A DNA stretch of 7,504 nucleotides from Desulfonatronaceae bacterium UBA663 (GTDB taxonomy: Bacteria; Desulfobacterota; Desulfovibrionia; Desulfovibrionales; Desulfonatronaceae): the NCBI GenBank assembly GCA_002299865.1, contig DBNV01000129.1, positions 1-7,504 of the forward strand, given 5' to 3'. A program made the translations under genes and the position numbers. The notes below the pieces were generated by a model. The model saw nothing but the letters and a program-made list of their open reading frames with translations, searched no databases and was not told where the DNA came from. Positions within the stretch are counted from its first letter, which is position 1, and the number at the start of each line of letters is the position of its first letter. Shown here in pieces: positions 1 to 5,328 of the stretch.

Positions 1-454
1 TGCTCACGTCCGGGTCGTTCCAGATGATCGCCCTCTCGTTCTGCGTCGCGTAGTAGTCGGTACATTTGTAGAGAAAGTCCGCGTCCTCGGAAAGCACGCA
101 AAAGCCGTGGGCAAACCCCGGCGGGACAAAAAGCTGATGGTGGTTCTCGTCGCTGAGCACGGCTCCGTACCACTGCCCGAAAGTCGGCGATCCCTTGCGA
201 ATGTCCACGGCCACGTCGAACACGGCCCCTCGGGCCACCATGACCAGTTTCCCTTGGGGCTGCCTCAACTGGTAGTGCAGCCCCCGGAGCACTCCGCGCA
301 TGGAACGGGAATGGTTGTCCTGCACGAACGCGGGAACGCCGAACCCCTGGAGGTGTTGTTCGCGATAGGTTTCCACGAAAAAACCCCGGACGTCTCCGAA
401 CACCTTGGGTTCGATATGCAAGACTCCAGCCAGGGACGTCTGACGAATGATCAT
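1..454 (-). CDS. rfbC: dTDP-4-dehydrorhamnose 3,5-epimerase, C-terminus missing
   Basis: This cytoplasmic cupin enzyme epimerises C3 and C5 of dTDP-4-keto-6-deoxyglucose, the third step in dTDP-L-rhamnose synthesis. The window shows the first 151 codons; the family is usually about 180-190 residues, so roughly the last 30 lie beyond position 1. Visible family motifs are GDVRGFFVETY (residues 20-30), DNHSRSMRGVLRGLHYQ (46-62) with the catalytic histidine at H60, the PPGFAHGFCVLSEDA core (111-125) and FLYKCTDYY (127-135), which carries the conserved active-site tyrosine region. The start ATG at 454-452 has GGAGG on the minus strand (469-465), 10 nt upstream. It overlaps the rfbA stop as ATGA, so translation is probably coupled. 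The identification is secure; which polysaccharide receives the rhamnose cannot be seen. Confidence 0.96.
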   Translation of the reverse strand, partial: MIIRQTSLAGVLHIEPKVFGDVRGFFVETYREQHLQGFGVPAFVQDNHSRSMRGVLRGLHYQLRQPQGKLVMVARGAVFDVAVDIRKGSPTFGQWYGAVLSDENHHQLFVPPGFAHGFCVLSEDADFLYKCTDYYATQNERAIIWNDPDVS

Positions 455-1380
455 CGGGTGAAGTCCTCCGCGCCCCCGGAAGCCCGGCGTTTGACAAGAC
501 CCTCCAGATAAAGCCCGTATCCGCTCTTTTTGAGCGGTTCGGCCAGCCTGAGCACTTGCTCGGCGGAAATCCAGCCGTTGTAAAAGGCGATCTCCTCGGG
601 ACAAGCGATTTTCAAGCCTTGCCGCTCCTCCATGGTTTGCACGAAATTCGCGGCCTGGAGCAAGGAGGCGTGCGTGCCGGTATCCAACCAAGCATGCCCG
701 CGGCCCAGGCATTCCACCTGCAATTGTCCGCGGCGCAGATATTCCATGTTCAGGTCCGTGATCTCCAACTCGCCCCGGGCCGAAGGCTGCAAGGCCTCGG
801 CCAGCGAGGCGACCTGCCGGTCGTAAAAATACAGGCCGGTCACGGCCCAATGGGAACGGGGCTTGAGCGGCTTTTCCTCAATGCCCACGGCCTGGCCCTG
901 ATCGCCGAACTCCACCACGCCGTATCGTTGCGGGTTCCTGACCCAGTATCCGAAAACCGTGCCCCCGCTCTCCCGGGCCACGGCCCGGGAGAGCTTATCC
1001 GTCAGACCATGACCGTAAAAAATGTTGTCCCCCAAAATCAATGCGCAGCCTTGGCCGTCCAGAAAGTCCCGGCCGATGATAAAGGCCTGGGCAATCCCCC
1101 TGGGTTCGGGCTGCACGGCATACCCCAGAGTCAGCCCCCATTGCCTGCCGTCTCCTAAAAGGCGCTGAAAAAAGGCTTGGTCCTCCGGCGTGGTGATCAC
1201 CAGGATCTCCCTGATTCCAGCCAGCATCAGCACGCTTAAGGGATAATAAATCATGGGCTTGTCGTAGACCGCCATGAGCTGCTTGCTCACGGCCATGGTC
1301 AGCGGATACAGGCGCGTTCCAGACCCGCCAGCCAGGATAATGCCCTTGCGTGCTTGAACGCTATTGCTCACGACGGACAT
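451..1380 (-). CDS. rfbA: Glucose-1-phosphate thymidylyltransferase
   Basis: RfbA/RmlA joins glucose-1-phosphate and dTTP to give dTDP-glucose, the first committed step to dTDP-rhamnose, in the cytoplasm. Counting from the ATG at 1380 the protein has 309 residues, slightly longer than the usual 290-300. The nucleotide-binding loop KGIILAGGSGTRLYPLT spans residues 12-28, followed by SKQLMAVYDKPMIYYPLS. Further family motifs are ALILGDNIFYGHG, RYGVVEF, EEKPLKP, VTGLYFYD, GELEITDLN and AWLDTGTHASLLQAANFV. The start is uncertain. The frame stays open upstream to an ATG at 1470, but that would overlap the preceding gene, and no start (1470, 1416, 1395, 1380, or GTG 1371) has a convincing Shine-Dalgarno site. 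I chose 1380 because the conserved domain begins soon after it. It lies 61 bp after the 262-residue gene and overlaps rfbC by 4 bp. Confidence 0.95.
   Translation of the reverse strand: MSVVSNSVQARKGIILAGGSGTRLYPLTMAVSKQLMAVYDKPMIYYPLSVLMLAGIREILVITTPEDQAFFQRLLGDGRQWGLTLGYAVQPEPRGIAQAFIIGRDFLDGQGCALILGDNIFYGHGLTDKLSRAVARESGGTVFGYWVRNPQRYGVVEFGDQGQAVGIEEKPLKPRSHWAVTGLYFYDRQVASLAEALQPSARGELEITDLNMEYLRRGQLQVECLGRGHAWLDTGTHASLLQAANFVQTMEERQGLKIACPEEIAFYNGWISAEQVLRLAEPLKKSGYGLYLEGLVKRRASGGAEDFTR
967..994. repeat. Perfect 13-bp inverted repeat inside rfbA
   Basis: The arm GCTCTCCCGGGCC (967-979) is followed by AC and its exact reverse complement (982-994). Each arm contains CCCGGG. It lies within rfbA and encodes the LSRAVARES segment. 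No T-run follows on either strand, so it is not a standard terminator. Confidence 0.85.
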
Positions 1381-1441
1381 CCGTTGGTCATACATTGTTC
1401 GTGTTTTTTGGGGCATGCGTGGACGAATCGCCCGGCAACGG

Positions 1442-2230
1442 TCAAGATTTCCTTTCCTTGCGCGCCGCATCGAGTTCTCGCAGCAGTCCGCGAACCTTGG
1501 AAGCCTTGCCGGGAAACAAAGCCTTGCAAAATGAACAGAGCCGGGACCGAACCTCCGCGGGCGGGGGCAATTCCTTGCACGTCGGAAGACCCAGCGACGC
1601 GAAATCCACGCAGGAAAAAAGCATCCCGTTATTTCTGTTTACAGCGCATGAAGCACCGACGTTCTGCTCCATCTCGCACCCCAGCACGTCCAGCCTTTTG
1701 ACGAACTGCAGCACTTCCGAGGGGGCTTGCTGCGTGTTCATCGTTTTGATCTTTTGATCAATGCGTTGCGACCATTCCAGGAGCTTGACGCACCCAAACA
1801 CGGCGATTTTCCTGCGGGGATCCACGGGGTCGTTCCGGTATCCGCCGTGGAGATACTCCTGGACTGCGCAATACAGTGACGTGTAACTTGAGAGCAACAG
1901 TTTGTAATATCTTCCGCGCAACGTCCAGGCGAACGGCATGGACACATGGAGAGCGATCTCTCGCGCATCTGCGATATCCAAACCAGCGGTAGGCTGCAAT
2001 TCCAGTGCCTGGTAAAAATCCTGGATCACCGCTTCCTCGAGAAGAACCGCATGCATGACTTTTCGCGCGAGGATCGCTTTTTGCCCGATTTCCCCGAGAG
2101 CTGCGGCCTTCTGTTGAAAGAGCGCGATCTCTGATTCCAGATCTTTACGTTGCCCGAAAAATGTCTCGGCGGCTTCGGAGAGCACCTCCGTCGCAAGATC
2201 ATCGGCCATTTCGGAAATGTGGCTCATCAT
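1442..2230 (-). CDS. Unrecognised 262-residue helical protein with C-terminal CxxC
   Basis: I do not recognise this family. The ATG at 2230 is chosen because GGAGAGGA (minus strand, 2245-2238) stands 7 nt upstream; an earlier in-frame ATG at 2251 lacks such a site. The protein has no signal peptide or membrane segment and looks cytoplasmic and mostly helical. Residues about 7-60 read like an amphipathic or coiled-coil helix (ETFFGQRKDLESEIALFQQK). The middle is rich in aromatic residues (RGRYYKLLLSSYTSLYCAVQ). The C-terminal third is cysteine-rich, with single cysteines in LGCEME, ASCAV, FSCVDF and PTCKEL, then CSFC at residues 232-235, so metal binding is possible but unproven. The last residues are strongly basic (RKERKS). 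It is the first gene of a probable unit with rfbA and rfbC and diverges from the mucR-type regulator. A role in regulating or assembling surface polysaccharide is only inferred from position. Confidence 0.85.
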   Translation of the reverse strand: MMSHISEMADDLATEVLSEAAETFFGQRKDLESEIALFQQKAAALGEIGQKAILARKVMHAVLLEEAVIQDFYQALELQPTAGLDIADAREIALHVSMPFAWTLRGRYYKLLLSSYTSLYCAVQEYLHGGYRNDPVDPRRKIAVFGCVKLLEWSQRIDQKIKTMNTQQAPSEVLQFVKRLDVLGCEMEQNVGASCAVNRNNGMLFSCVDFASLGLPTCKELPPPAEVRSRLCSFCKALFPGKASKVRGLLRELDAARKERKS

Positions 2231-2456
2231 GGTTATTTCCTCTCCAAGCACATCTCACTTTCCTTGCAACGTCCGTGTTGAAAAGGACATTACAAAGAAA
2301 AATACCGGCCAACAAGGGTCAACAGTGGGTGGACAGTCCAATCGCTGTTTGGTGTCGATCCCGGCTATTTCACTTTGCAGGCATTTCAACAAGTAAGACA
2401 TTGACATGCAAAAAAAAAAAGCTGATGTTTATAAAAAATAACACTTGGAGGGTGCA
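2231..2456. promoter_or_regulatory. Divergent intergenic region with candidate mucR promoter
   Basis: This 226-bp gap separates two divergent genes and must hold both their promoters unless transcription enters from elsewhere. On the plus strand a perfect TTGACA (2401-2406) is followed by an 11-nt A run (2410-2420) and an AT-rich stretch with TATAAA at 2430-2435. The spacing to TATAAA is 23 bp, too long for a normal sigma-70 promoter, so the exact -10 is unclear. On the minus strand TTGTTG and TAATGT, 17 bp apart (reading from about 2318 to 2289), are only weak matches. The A/T-rich tract is the kind of DNA that Ros/MucR proteins are known to prefer, so autoregulation is plausible, but this is inference. 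Confidence 0.45.
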
Positions 2457-2867
2457 ATGGACGAATTTATCAAGCAGGCATTGGATATTGTAAAAGCGCA
2501 AGCGAGCGTGCGCTCTATGACGGAAGATGAAATTGCTTCCATGGTCAAGAAGATATCCTTGAGCATCAAGGATATCTTCTTGGGAAACTTTAATGAAAGC
2601 GCACCGGAAGAAGCCCCCTTGAACATTAGCGTCAGCGATCCTAAAAAGGCTGTTAAGGAAAAAACCATACTTTGTCTGGAATGTCAAAAAACATTCAAAG
2701 TGTTGACCAAAAAACATCTGGCCGCCCACGGTCTGACTCCAGAGGAATACCGTGCCAAACATGGATACAAGAAGGACGCGCCTTTGATCGCGAAAGGCCT
2801 GTCCCGCGACCGCCGCAAAAAAATGCAAGAAATGCAGCTCTGGACCAAAAGGGGAAAGAAACCCTAG
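2457..2867 (+). CDS. Ros/MucR-family zinc-finger transcriptional regulator
   Basis: This 136-residue DNA-binding protein belongs to the Ros/MucR family, which in rhizobia and agrobacteria controls exopolysaccharide and virulence genes. The start ATG at 2457 follows GGAGGG (2447-2452) by 4 nt; a TTG twelve bases upstream is in frame but is not needed. The N-terminal half (residues 1-45) is helical, as expected for the family's oligomerisation part. The zinc finger is CLECQKTFKVLTKKHLAAH, with ligands C73, C76, H87 and H91. It is followed by the signature GLTPEEYRAKHGY (92-104) and a basic tail (SRDRRKK, TKRGKKP). The length is close to the family norm of about 130-150. It diverges from the polysaccharide-linked minus-strand group, which may be a target. 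The targets and any effector are not visible. A long inverted repeat lies within codons 31-42. Confidence 0.93.
   Translation: MDEFIKQALDIVKAQASVRSMTEDEIASMVKKISLSIKDIFLGNFNESAPEEAPLNISVSDPKKAVKEKTILCLECQKTFKVLTKKHLAAHGLTPEEYRAKHGYKKDAPLIAKGLSRDRRKKMQEMQLWTKRGKKP
2546..2582. repeat. Perfect 17-bp inverted repeat, 3-nt loop, inside mucR
   Basis: The arm CAAGAAGATATCCTTGA (2546-2562), the loop GCA and the exact reverse complement (2566-2582) form a 37-nt hairpin. It encodes KKISLSIKDIFL, and the opposite strand reads nearly the same peptide. No T-run follows, so it is not an ordinary terminator. It lies about 90 nt into the coding region. Confidence 0.9.
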
Positions 2868-2954
2868 CCGGTCGCTTCAAAATCCTCGCCTGGGCGACTT
2901 TTGGAAAACCCACCCCTGAAAAACTTAAGTCCGACACTCAGGACAGGTGACTGA

Positions 2955-2986
2955 AAAAGGCCGTCCGAACAAACCGGGCGCCTTTT
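2955..2986 (+). terminator. Possible terminator after mucR
   Basis: AAAAGGC (2955-2961) pairs with GCCTTTT (2980-2986), with an inner CCG/CGG pairing (2965-2967 with 2975-2977) around the loop AACAAAC. The internal loop and short T-run make it a weak candidate. It lies about 90 nt after the mucR stop. A smaller stem, TCGCC/GGCGA, followed by CTTTT at 2886-2902 is an alternative. Confidence 0.35.
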
Positions 2987-3058
2987 CGGATGCATTCCCA
3001 GAGCGTCACGGCGTCCGGGTGTCTTACCGGGTTGACATTTCGACGCAGTACGGGAAAA

Positions 3059-3110
3059 GTGAACCCGTTCACAGGGGGCGCCGATTCCGGAAGCGGTGTT
3101 CACTGAGAAC
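3059..3110. promoter_or_regulatory. GTGAAC/GTTCAC inverted repeat, possible operator
   Basis: GTGAAC-CC-GTTCAC at 3059-3072 is a perfect 6-bp inverted repeat. The half-site GTTCAC returns at 3098-3103 and is itself part of GTTC-N5-GAAC (3098-3110). The group sits 32-83 bp upstream of the candidate -35 element of the methyltransferase promoter, where an activator or repressor could bind. No regulator can be assigned. Confidence 0.35.
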
Positions 3111-3141
3111 ATTTACGGGGAAAAAGTCCAGTCGACATCTG

Positions 3142-3169
3142 TTGACGACGGTTCCGTTTGCCACATAAC
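3142..3169 (+). promoter_or_regulatory. Sigma-70-like promoter for the methyltransferase gene
   Basis: TTGACG (3142-3147, 5/6 match) and CATAAC (3164-3169, 4/6 match) are separated by 16 bp. Transcription would start near 3176, about 26 nt before the chosen start codon. This is the best promoter-like pair in the gap. Confidence 0.5.
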
Positions 3170-3201
3170 CTCTGCCCTAACGTCTGACGGAAGTGATCAT
3201 C

Positions 3202-3768
3202 ATGATGAATACTGTCAACTACGTTAAATGTTTTCTGCGGGATAAAAACGTGGCGTCAATCACGCCGACCTCTCCTTTCGGCGTCAAGCGCGTGTGCAAA
3301 AAAATCGACTTTTCCAAAGCCAGACTGATCGTGGAGTATGGACCAGGAACCGGCGTATTTTCCGAGTTCCTCCTGCAAAATATGCACCCTGCCGCGCACC
3401 TGGTGCTCATTGAACGCAACCCGGACATGTTCAAATGCCTCAAAAAATCATTCCCGGATGAAAGGGTCCATCTTTTCAACGACAGTGCCGAAAACATCGG
3501 GGAACTGATCAACGGGCAATGGAACAACAAGCCGGACTATGTCATTTCCGGCATCCCCTTTTCCTATCTCCCCGACAACATCAGGCAGAACATTGTCCGC
3601 CAGACGCACCAAGCGCTCGGCGACAAAGGCAAGTTTCTAGCCTATCAGACGTTTTGTCAAAAAGACGATCACCTGCTCGTGCACCTGGAACAGTTTTTTC
3701 GCCGCGTCACATCCGAGTTCGAGCTTCTGAACATTCCACCAATGCGGATCTACGAGGCGATCAAGTAA
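3202..3768 (+). CDS. PmtA-like SAM-dependent methyltransferase
   Basis: This is a class I methyltransferase of 188 residues, in the size range of the phospholipid N-methyltransferase (PmtA-like) group. The N-terminus, FLRDKNVASITPTSPFGVKR, matches the layout of that group's FLR-P-x-VG-x-xxPSS leader. Motif I, the SAM-binding loop, is VEYGPGTG (residues 44-51). The acidic motif II position is in LVLIERNPDM (67-76). The motif IV region is DYVISGIPFSYLP, resembling the SGLPF-type motif of PmtA rather than the NPPY of DNA methylases or the NLPY of KsgA. The ATG at 3202 follows GGAAG by 8 nt; a GTG at 3193 is possible. There is no membrane segment. Phosphatidylethanolamine methylation is a reasonable suggestion, but the substrate is not proven by sequence; small-molecule or rRNA substrates remain possible. 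The next gene begins 46 bp downstream on the same strand. Confidence 0.85.
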   Translation: MMNTVNYVKCFLRDKNVASITPTSPFGVKRVCKKIDFSKARLIVEYGPGTGVFSEFLLQNMHPAAHLVLIERNPDMFKCLKKSFPDERVHLFNDSAENIGELINGQWNNKPDYVISGIPFSYLPDNIRQNIVRQTHQALGDKGKFLAYQTFCQKDDHLLVHLEQFFRRVTSEFELLNIPPMRIYEAIK

Positions 3769-3814
3769 TCGTCGGCACTTTGCGGAAGCGGTCCGAGCAT
3801 AAGGAAGGCAGGCC

Positions 3815-4918
3815 ATGTACAAAGCCCGGATCATCGGTTTAACGGTTGTCGTTGTCTTCGCGGCCCTGGCAGCCTACTTCTGGTGGCCTTCCGACGCTTT
3901 GCACGAGCCCCTGCCTCCCCCCGCCGTTGTTTCCGAACCAACGCCGCCCCCTCAACCCCTTTTCCCTCCGCTCGAACCGCTGCCATCCCTGGAAAAGCTT
4001 CCCTATGAAGAGGAAATAAAACCGCGGGATGAACCGACAGCTATCGAGGACGAACCCGTCACGTCGGTTGCCGGCCTGACGCTGCTTTTTTTCGACGACT
4101 TGGCGCGGCAGGTGGTGGAACGCTACCACCCGGCCCACACCGAGCATAACACCGAAAGCAAGGGAGTGCTCCTCTTGTCCTTGTCGGCTCTGAACCTTCG
4201 TTACGGCGTGGAGCTGATCGGCTTGGAGCACGTCGCTCCGTCGGTGCTGGAAGCCAGGGAGGAAATTTTCGAGGCCCTTTTGCGGCCCGATGTGATCGAC
4301 AGCGCATGGCAGGCCTTTGGCGCGTACTTTCTGCAAGCGCTCATTGACCAGGCCTTATCCGCCAAGCGTGTTGCCGCAGCCCCCGCCGACGCGCGGACCG
4401 AACGGACCTTAAGCACCAAAGAAGTCTCCGAATTCCTGCAACTCCTGTCAGCTTTCACCATTCAGGTTTCCCAAGCCGTGAGCCTTTTCGTCCGGTCCGA
4501 CCAGGCCATATCGCTCATGAACTCCTGGCTGGAAGCCCGCGTTGAGGCCTTGTCCGCCAACTCCCGCTACCTGCATGTCATAGCCCTGCTGGAGGAGACC
4601 CGTGCGGCATCCCCGACCGATCAGGACAGGATTGCCACCTTGCACGCGCAACGTGACGCAGCCGCGCAGAAAATCATGGAGAGCATTGCAGCCAGGGAAC
4701 AAGCCAAGCAGCGTTTGTTGGACATTTATAAAAACGACTCTCGGGTCAGAAACATGCCCGAAACGGAGTTGCTGTTCGTCAGCCAGTGGCTCTACAGACG
4801 CCTACATGAACACCCCGAACGTGCCGCAGCTCTGATTCTCCTGTCCCAACGCATGGAGCAGTTCAGCAAGGATCTGCAAAATGCCGCCAAAACCATCCAG
4901 GCTTCAGCGTCCGAATAA
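3815..4918 (+). CDS. Membrane-anchored proline-rich periplasmic protein, function unknown
   Basis: I do not recognise this 367-residue protein. A single N-terminal hydrophobic segment (about residues 5-24, IIGLTVVVVFAALAAYFWW) after a short basic start predicts an inner-membrane anchor with the remainder outside the cytoplasm. Residues 33-63 form a proline-rich spacer (PPPAVV, TPPPQPLFPPLEPLP), then an acidic stretch. The remainder appears helical: a domain around 85-185 (LLFFDDLARQVVERYHP, YGVELIGLEHVAP), a segment with VSEFLQLLSAF, and a likely coiled coil near 265-312 (DRIATLHAQRDAAAQK). No cysteines or catalytic motif stand out. The ATG at 3815 has AAGGAAGG (3801-3808) 6 nt upstream. It lies 46 bp after the methyltransferase with no terminator between, so co-transcription is likely. 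A structural or envelope-spacer role is only a guess. Confidence 0.87.
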   Translation: MYKARIIGLTVVVVFAALAAYFWWPSDALHEPLPPPAVVSEPTPPPQPLFPPLEPLPSLEKLPYEEEIKPRDEPTAIEDEPVTSVAGLTLLFFDDLARQVVERYHPAHTEHNTESKGVLLLSLSALNLRYGVELIGLEHVAPSVLEAREEIFEALLRPDVIDSAWQAFGAYFLQALIDQALSAKRVAAAPADARTERTLSTKEVSEFLQLLSAFTIQVSQAVSLFVRSDQAISLMNSWLEARVEALSANSRYLHVIALLEETRAASPTDQDRIATLHAQRDAAAQKIMESIAAREQAKQRLLDIYKNDSRVRNMPETELLFVSQWLYRRLHEHPERAAALILLSQRMEQFSKDLQNAAKTIQASASE

Positions 4919-4926
4919 TGGACGAT

Positions 4927-5039
4927 GGCTCAATTTTCATCTGATAGCGAAGCGTTGAAGGAACACGCAATGCCATGAACCTTGCGGAAGCCATCGTTCG
5001 CAGCAATTTCTTCTGTTTTCAAGAGCTTGGCAGTGACGA
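4927..5039 (+). repeat. Left copy of a diverged direct repeat flanking pstS
   Basis: Two blocks recur downstream of pstS. GGCTCAATTTTCATCT (4927-4942) is identical to 6384-6399. The 68-nt block 4972-5039 matches 6410-6478 with about 12 substitutions and one indel, roughly 80% identity. The spacer between blocks is 29 bp here and 10 bp in the right copy. There are no terminal inverted repeats and no transposase, so it does not look like an insertion sequence. Confidence 0.85.
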
Positions 5040-5094
5040 AGAACAAGCATCAACAAACAATGAAAATAGAGCGGACGATAATCGTCCGCTCTGA
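4975..5094 (+). CDS. Possible 39-residue small protein in the repeat element
   Basis: An ATG at 4975 opens a 39-codon frame beginning MNLAEAIVRSNFFCFQ, continuing ELGSDEEQ and ending in a polar tail RADDNRPL. The right repeat copy encodes the related MNLAEAVVCGYIFCFQ before a one-base shift; with the shift corrected it continues EIGSDEHDEN. Across the aligned codons I count 12 base differences, six at first and six at third positions and none at second, which suggests past selection on the peptide. AAGGA (4958-4962) is 12 nt upstream, which is long; a two-codon ATG CCA TGA overlaps the start. There is no signal peptide or known motif. It might instead be a non-coding element that happens to be open. 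Confidence 0.4.
   Translation: MNLAEAIVRSNFFCFQELGSDEEQASTNNENRADDNRPL
5068..5092. repeat. Perfect 12-bp inverted repeat upstream of pstS
   Basis: AGAGCGGACGAT (5068-5079), one A, then ATCGTCCGCTCT (5081-5092). It ends within the stop codon of the small frame. On the plus strand no T-run follows. On the minus strand it is followed by TATTTTC, so a minus-strand terminator is possible, but no minus-strand gene lies nearby. ATCGTCCG is repeated again at 5094-5101. It may act as a transcript 3' end or a protein-binding palindrome. Confidence 0.8.
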
Positions 5095-5189
5095 TCGTCC
5101 GAAGCCCCGAAGCCTTCTGCTCCCGGAAGCCCCTTCGTCCGCTTCTTTATCCCCCCTTCCCGATATTTGTCCGGATTTTCTTCGAATTA

Positions 5190-5234
5190 ATGTCATGCTT
5201 TCGTCATAAAACTGTAACAATCCTCTCCTAGGCT
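5190..5234 (+). promoter_or_regulatory. Pho box and PhoB-type promoter for pstS
   Basis: The segment 5201-5218 (TCGTCATAAAACTGTAAC) matches the enterobacterial Pho box consensus CTGTCATAWAWCTGTCAY at 15 of 18 positions. Three half-sites, TGTCAT (5191), CGTCAT (5202) and TGTAAC (5213), are spaced exactly 11 bp apart, as PhoB monomers require. Ten bp after the box is TAGGCT (5229-5234), a -10 with T, A and the last T conserved. No -35 element is needed in PhoB-activated promoters. Phosphate starvation induction of pstS through PhoR-PhoB is the expected outcome; start of transcription would be near 5241. Confidence 0.8.
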
Positions 5235-5328
5235 TCATATCTGACGGCTTAAGTTGCAAGCCTGGACGTGGTTCGTTTTCGTTCTCTGTTCGGGCAGGAA
5301 GAACACAATCAACAGGAGGTTTTGAGAA

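Larger units (their letters stand above)
2868..3201. other. Gene-free stretch between mucR and the methyltransferase
   Basis: I see no credible gene in these 334 bp. Open frames on both strands lack ribosome-binding sites, recognisable motifs and sensible composition. The stretch holds a weak terminator candidate near 2955-2986, a GTGAAC/GTTCAC inverted repeat near 3059, and a promoter candidate at 3142-3169, listed separately. An isolated TTGACA at 3032-3037 has no good -10 partner. An unannotated small RNA cannot be excluded. Confidence 0.6.

Noticed and set aside
107..1158. Long plus-strand open frames opposite rfbC and rfbA
   Set aside because: They lie fully antisense to strongly identified genes, lack ribosome-binding sites and show no family motifs.
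3032..3060. TTGACA at 3032 as a promoter
   Set aside because: At 17-bp spacing the downstream hexamer is AAAAGT, a poor -10; the pair at 3142-3169 is much better.
3195..3210. TCATCATGATGA palindrome at the methyltransferase start
   Set aside because: It arises from two adjacent ATG codons with ATC repeats and is too short to mean much.
3839..4336. Minus-strand open frame of 165 codons opposite the proline-rich protein
   Set aside because: It is a composition shadow of the plus-strand gene; its sequence is low in structure and no start site supports it.
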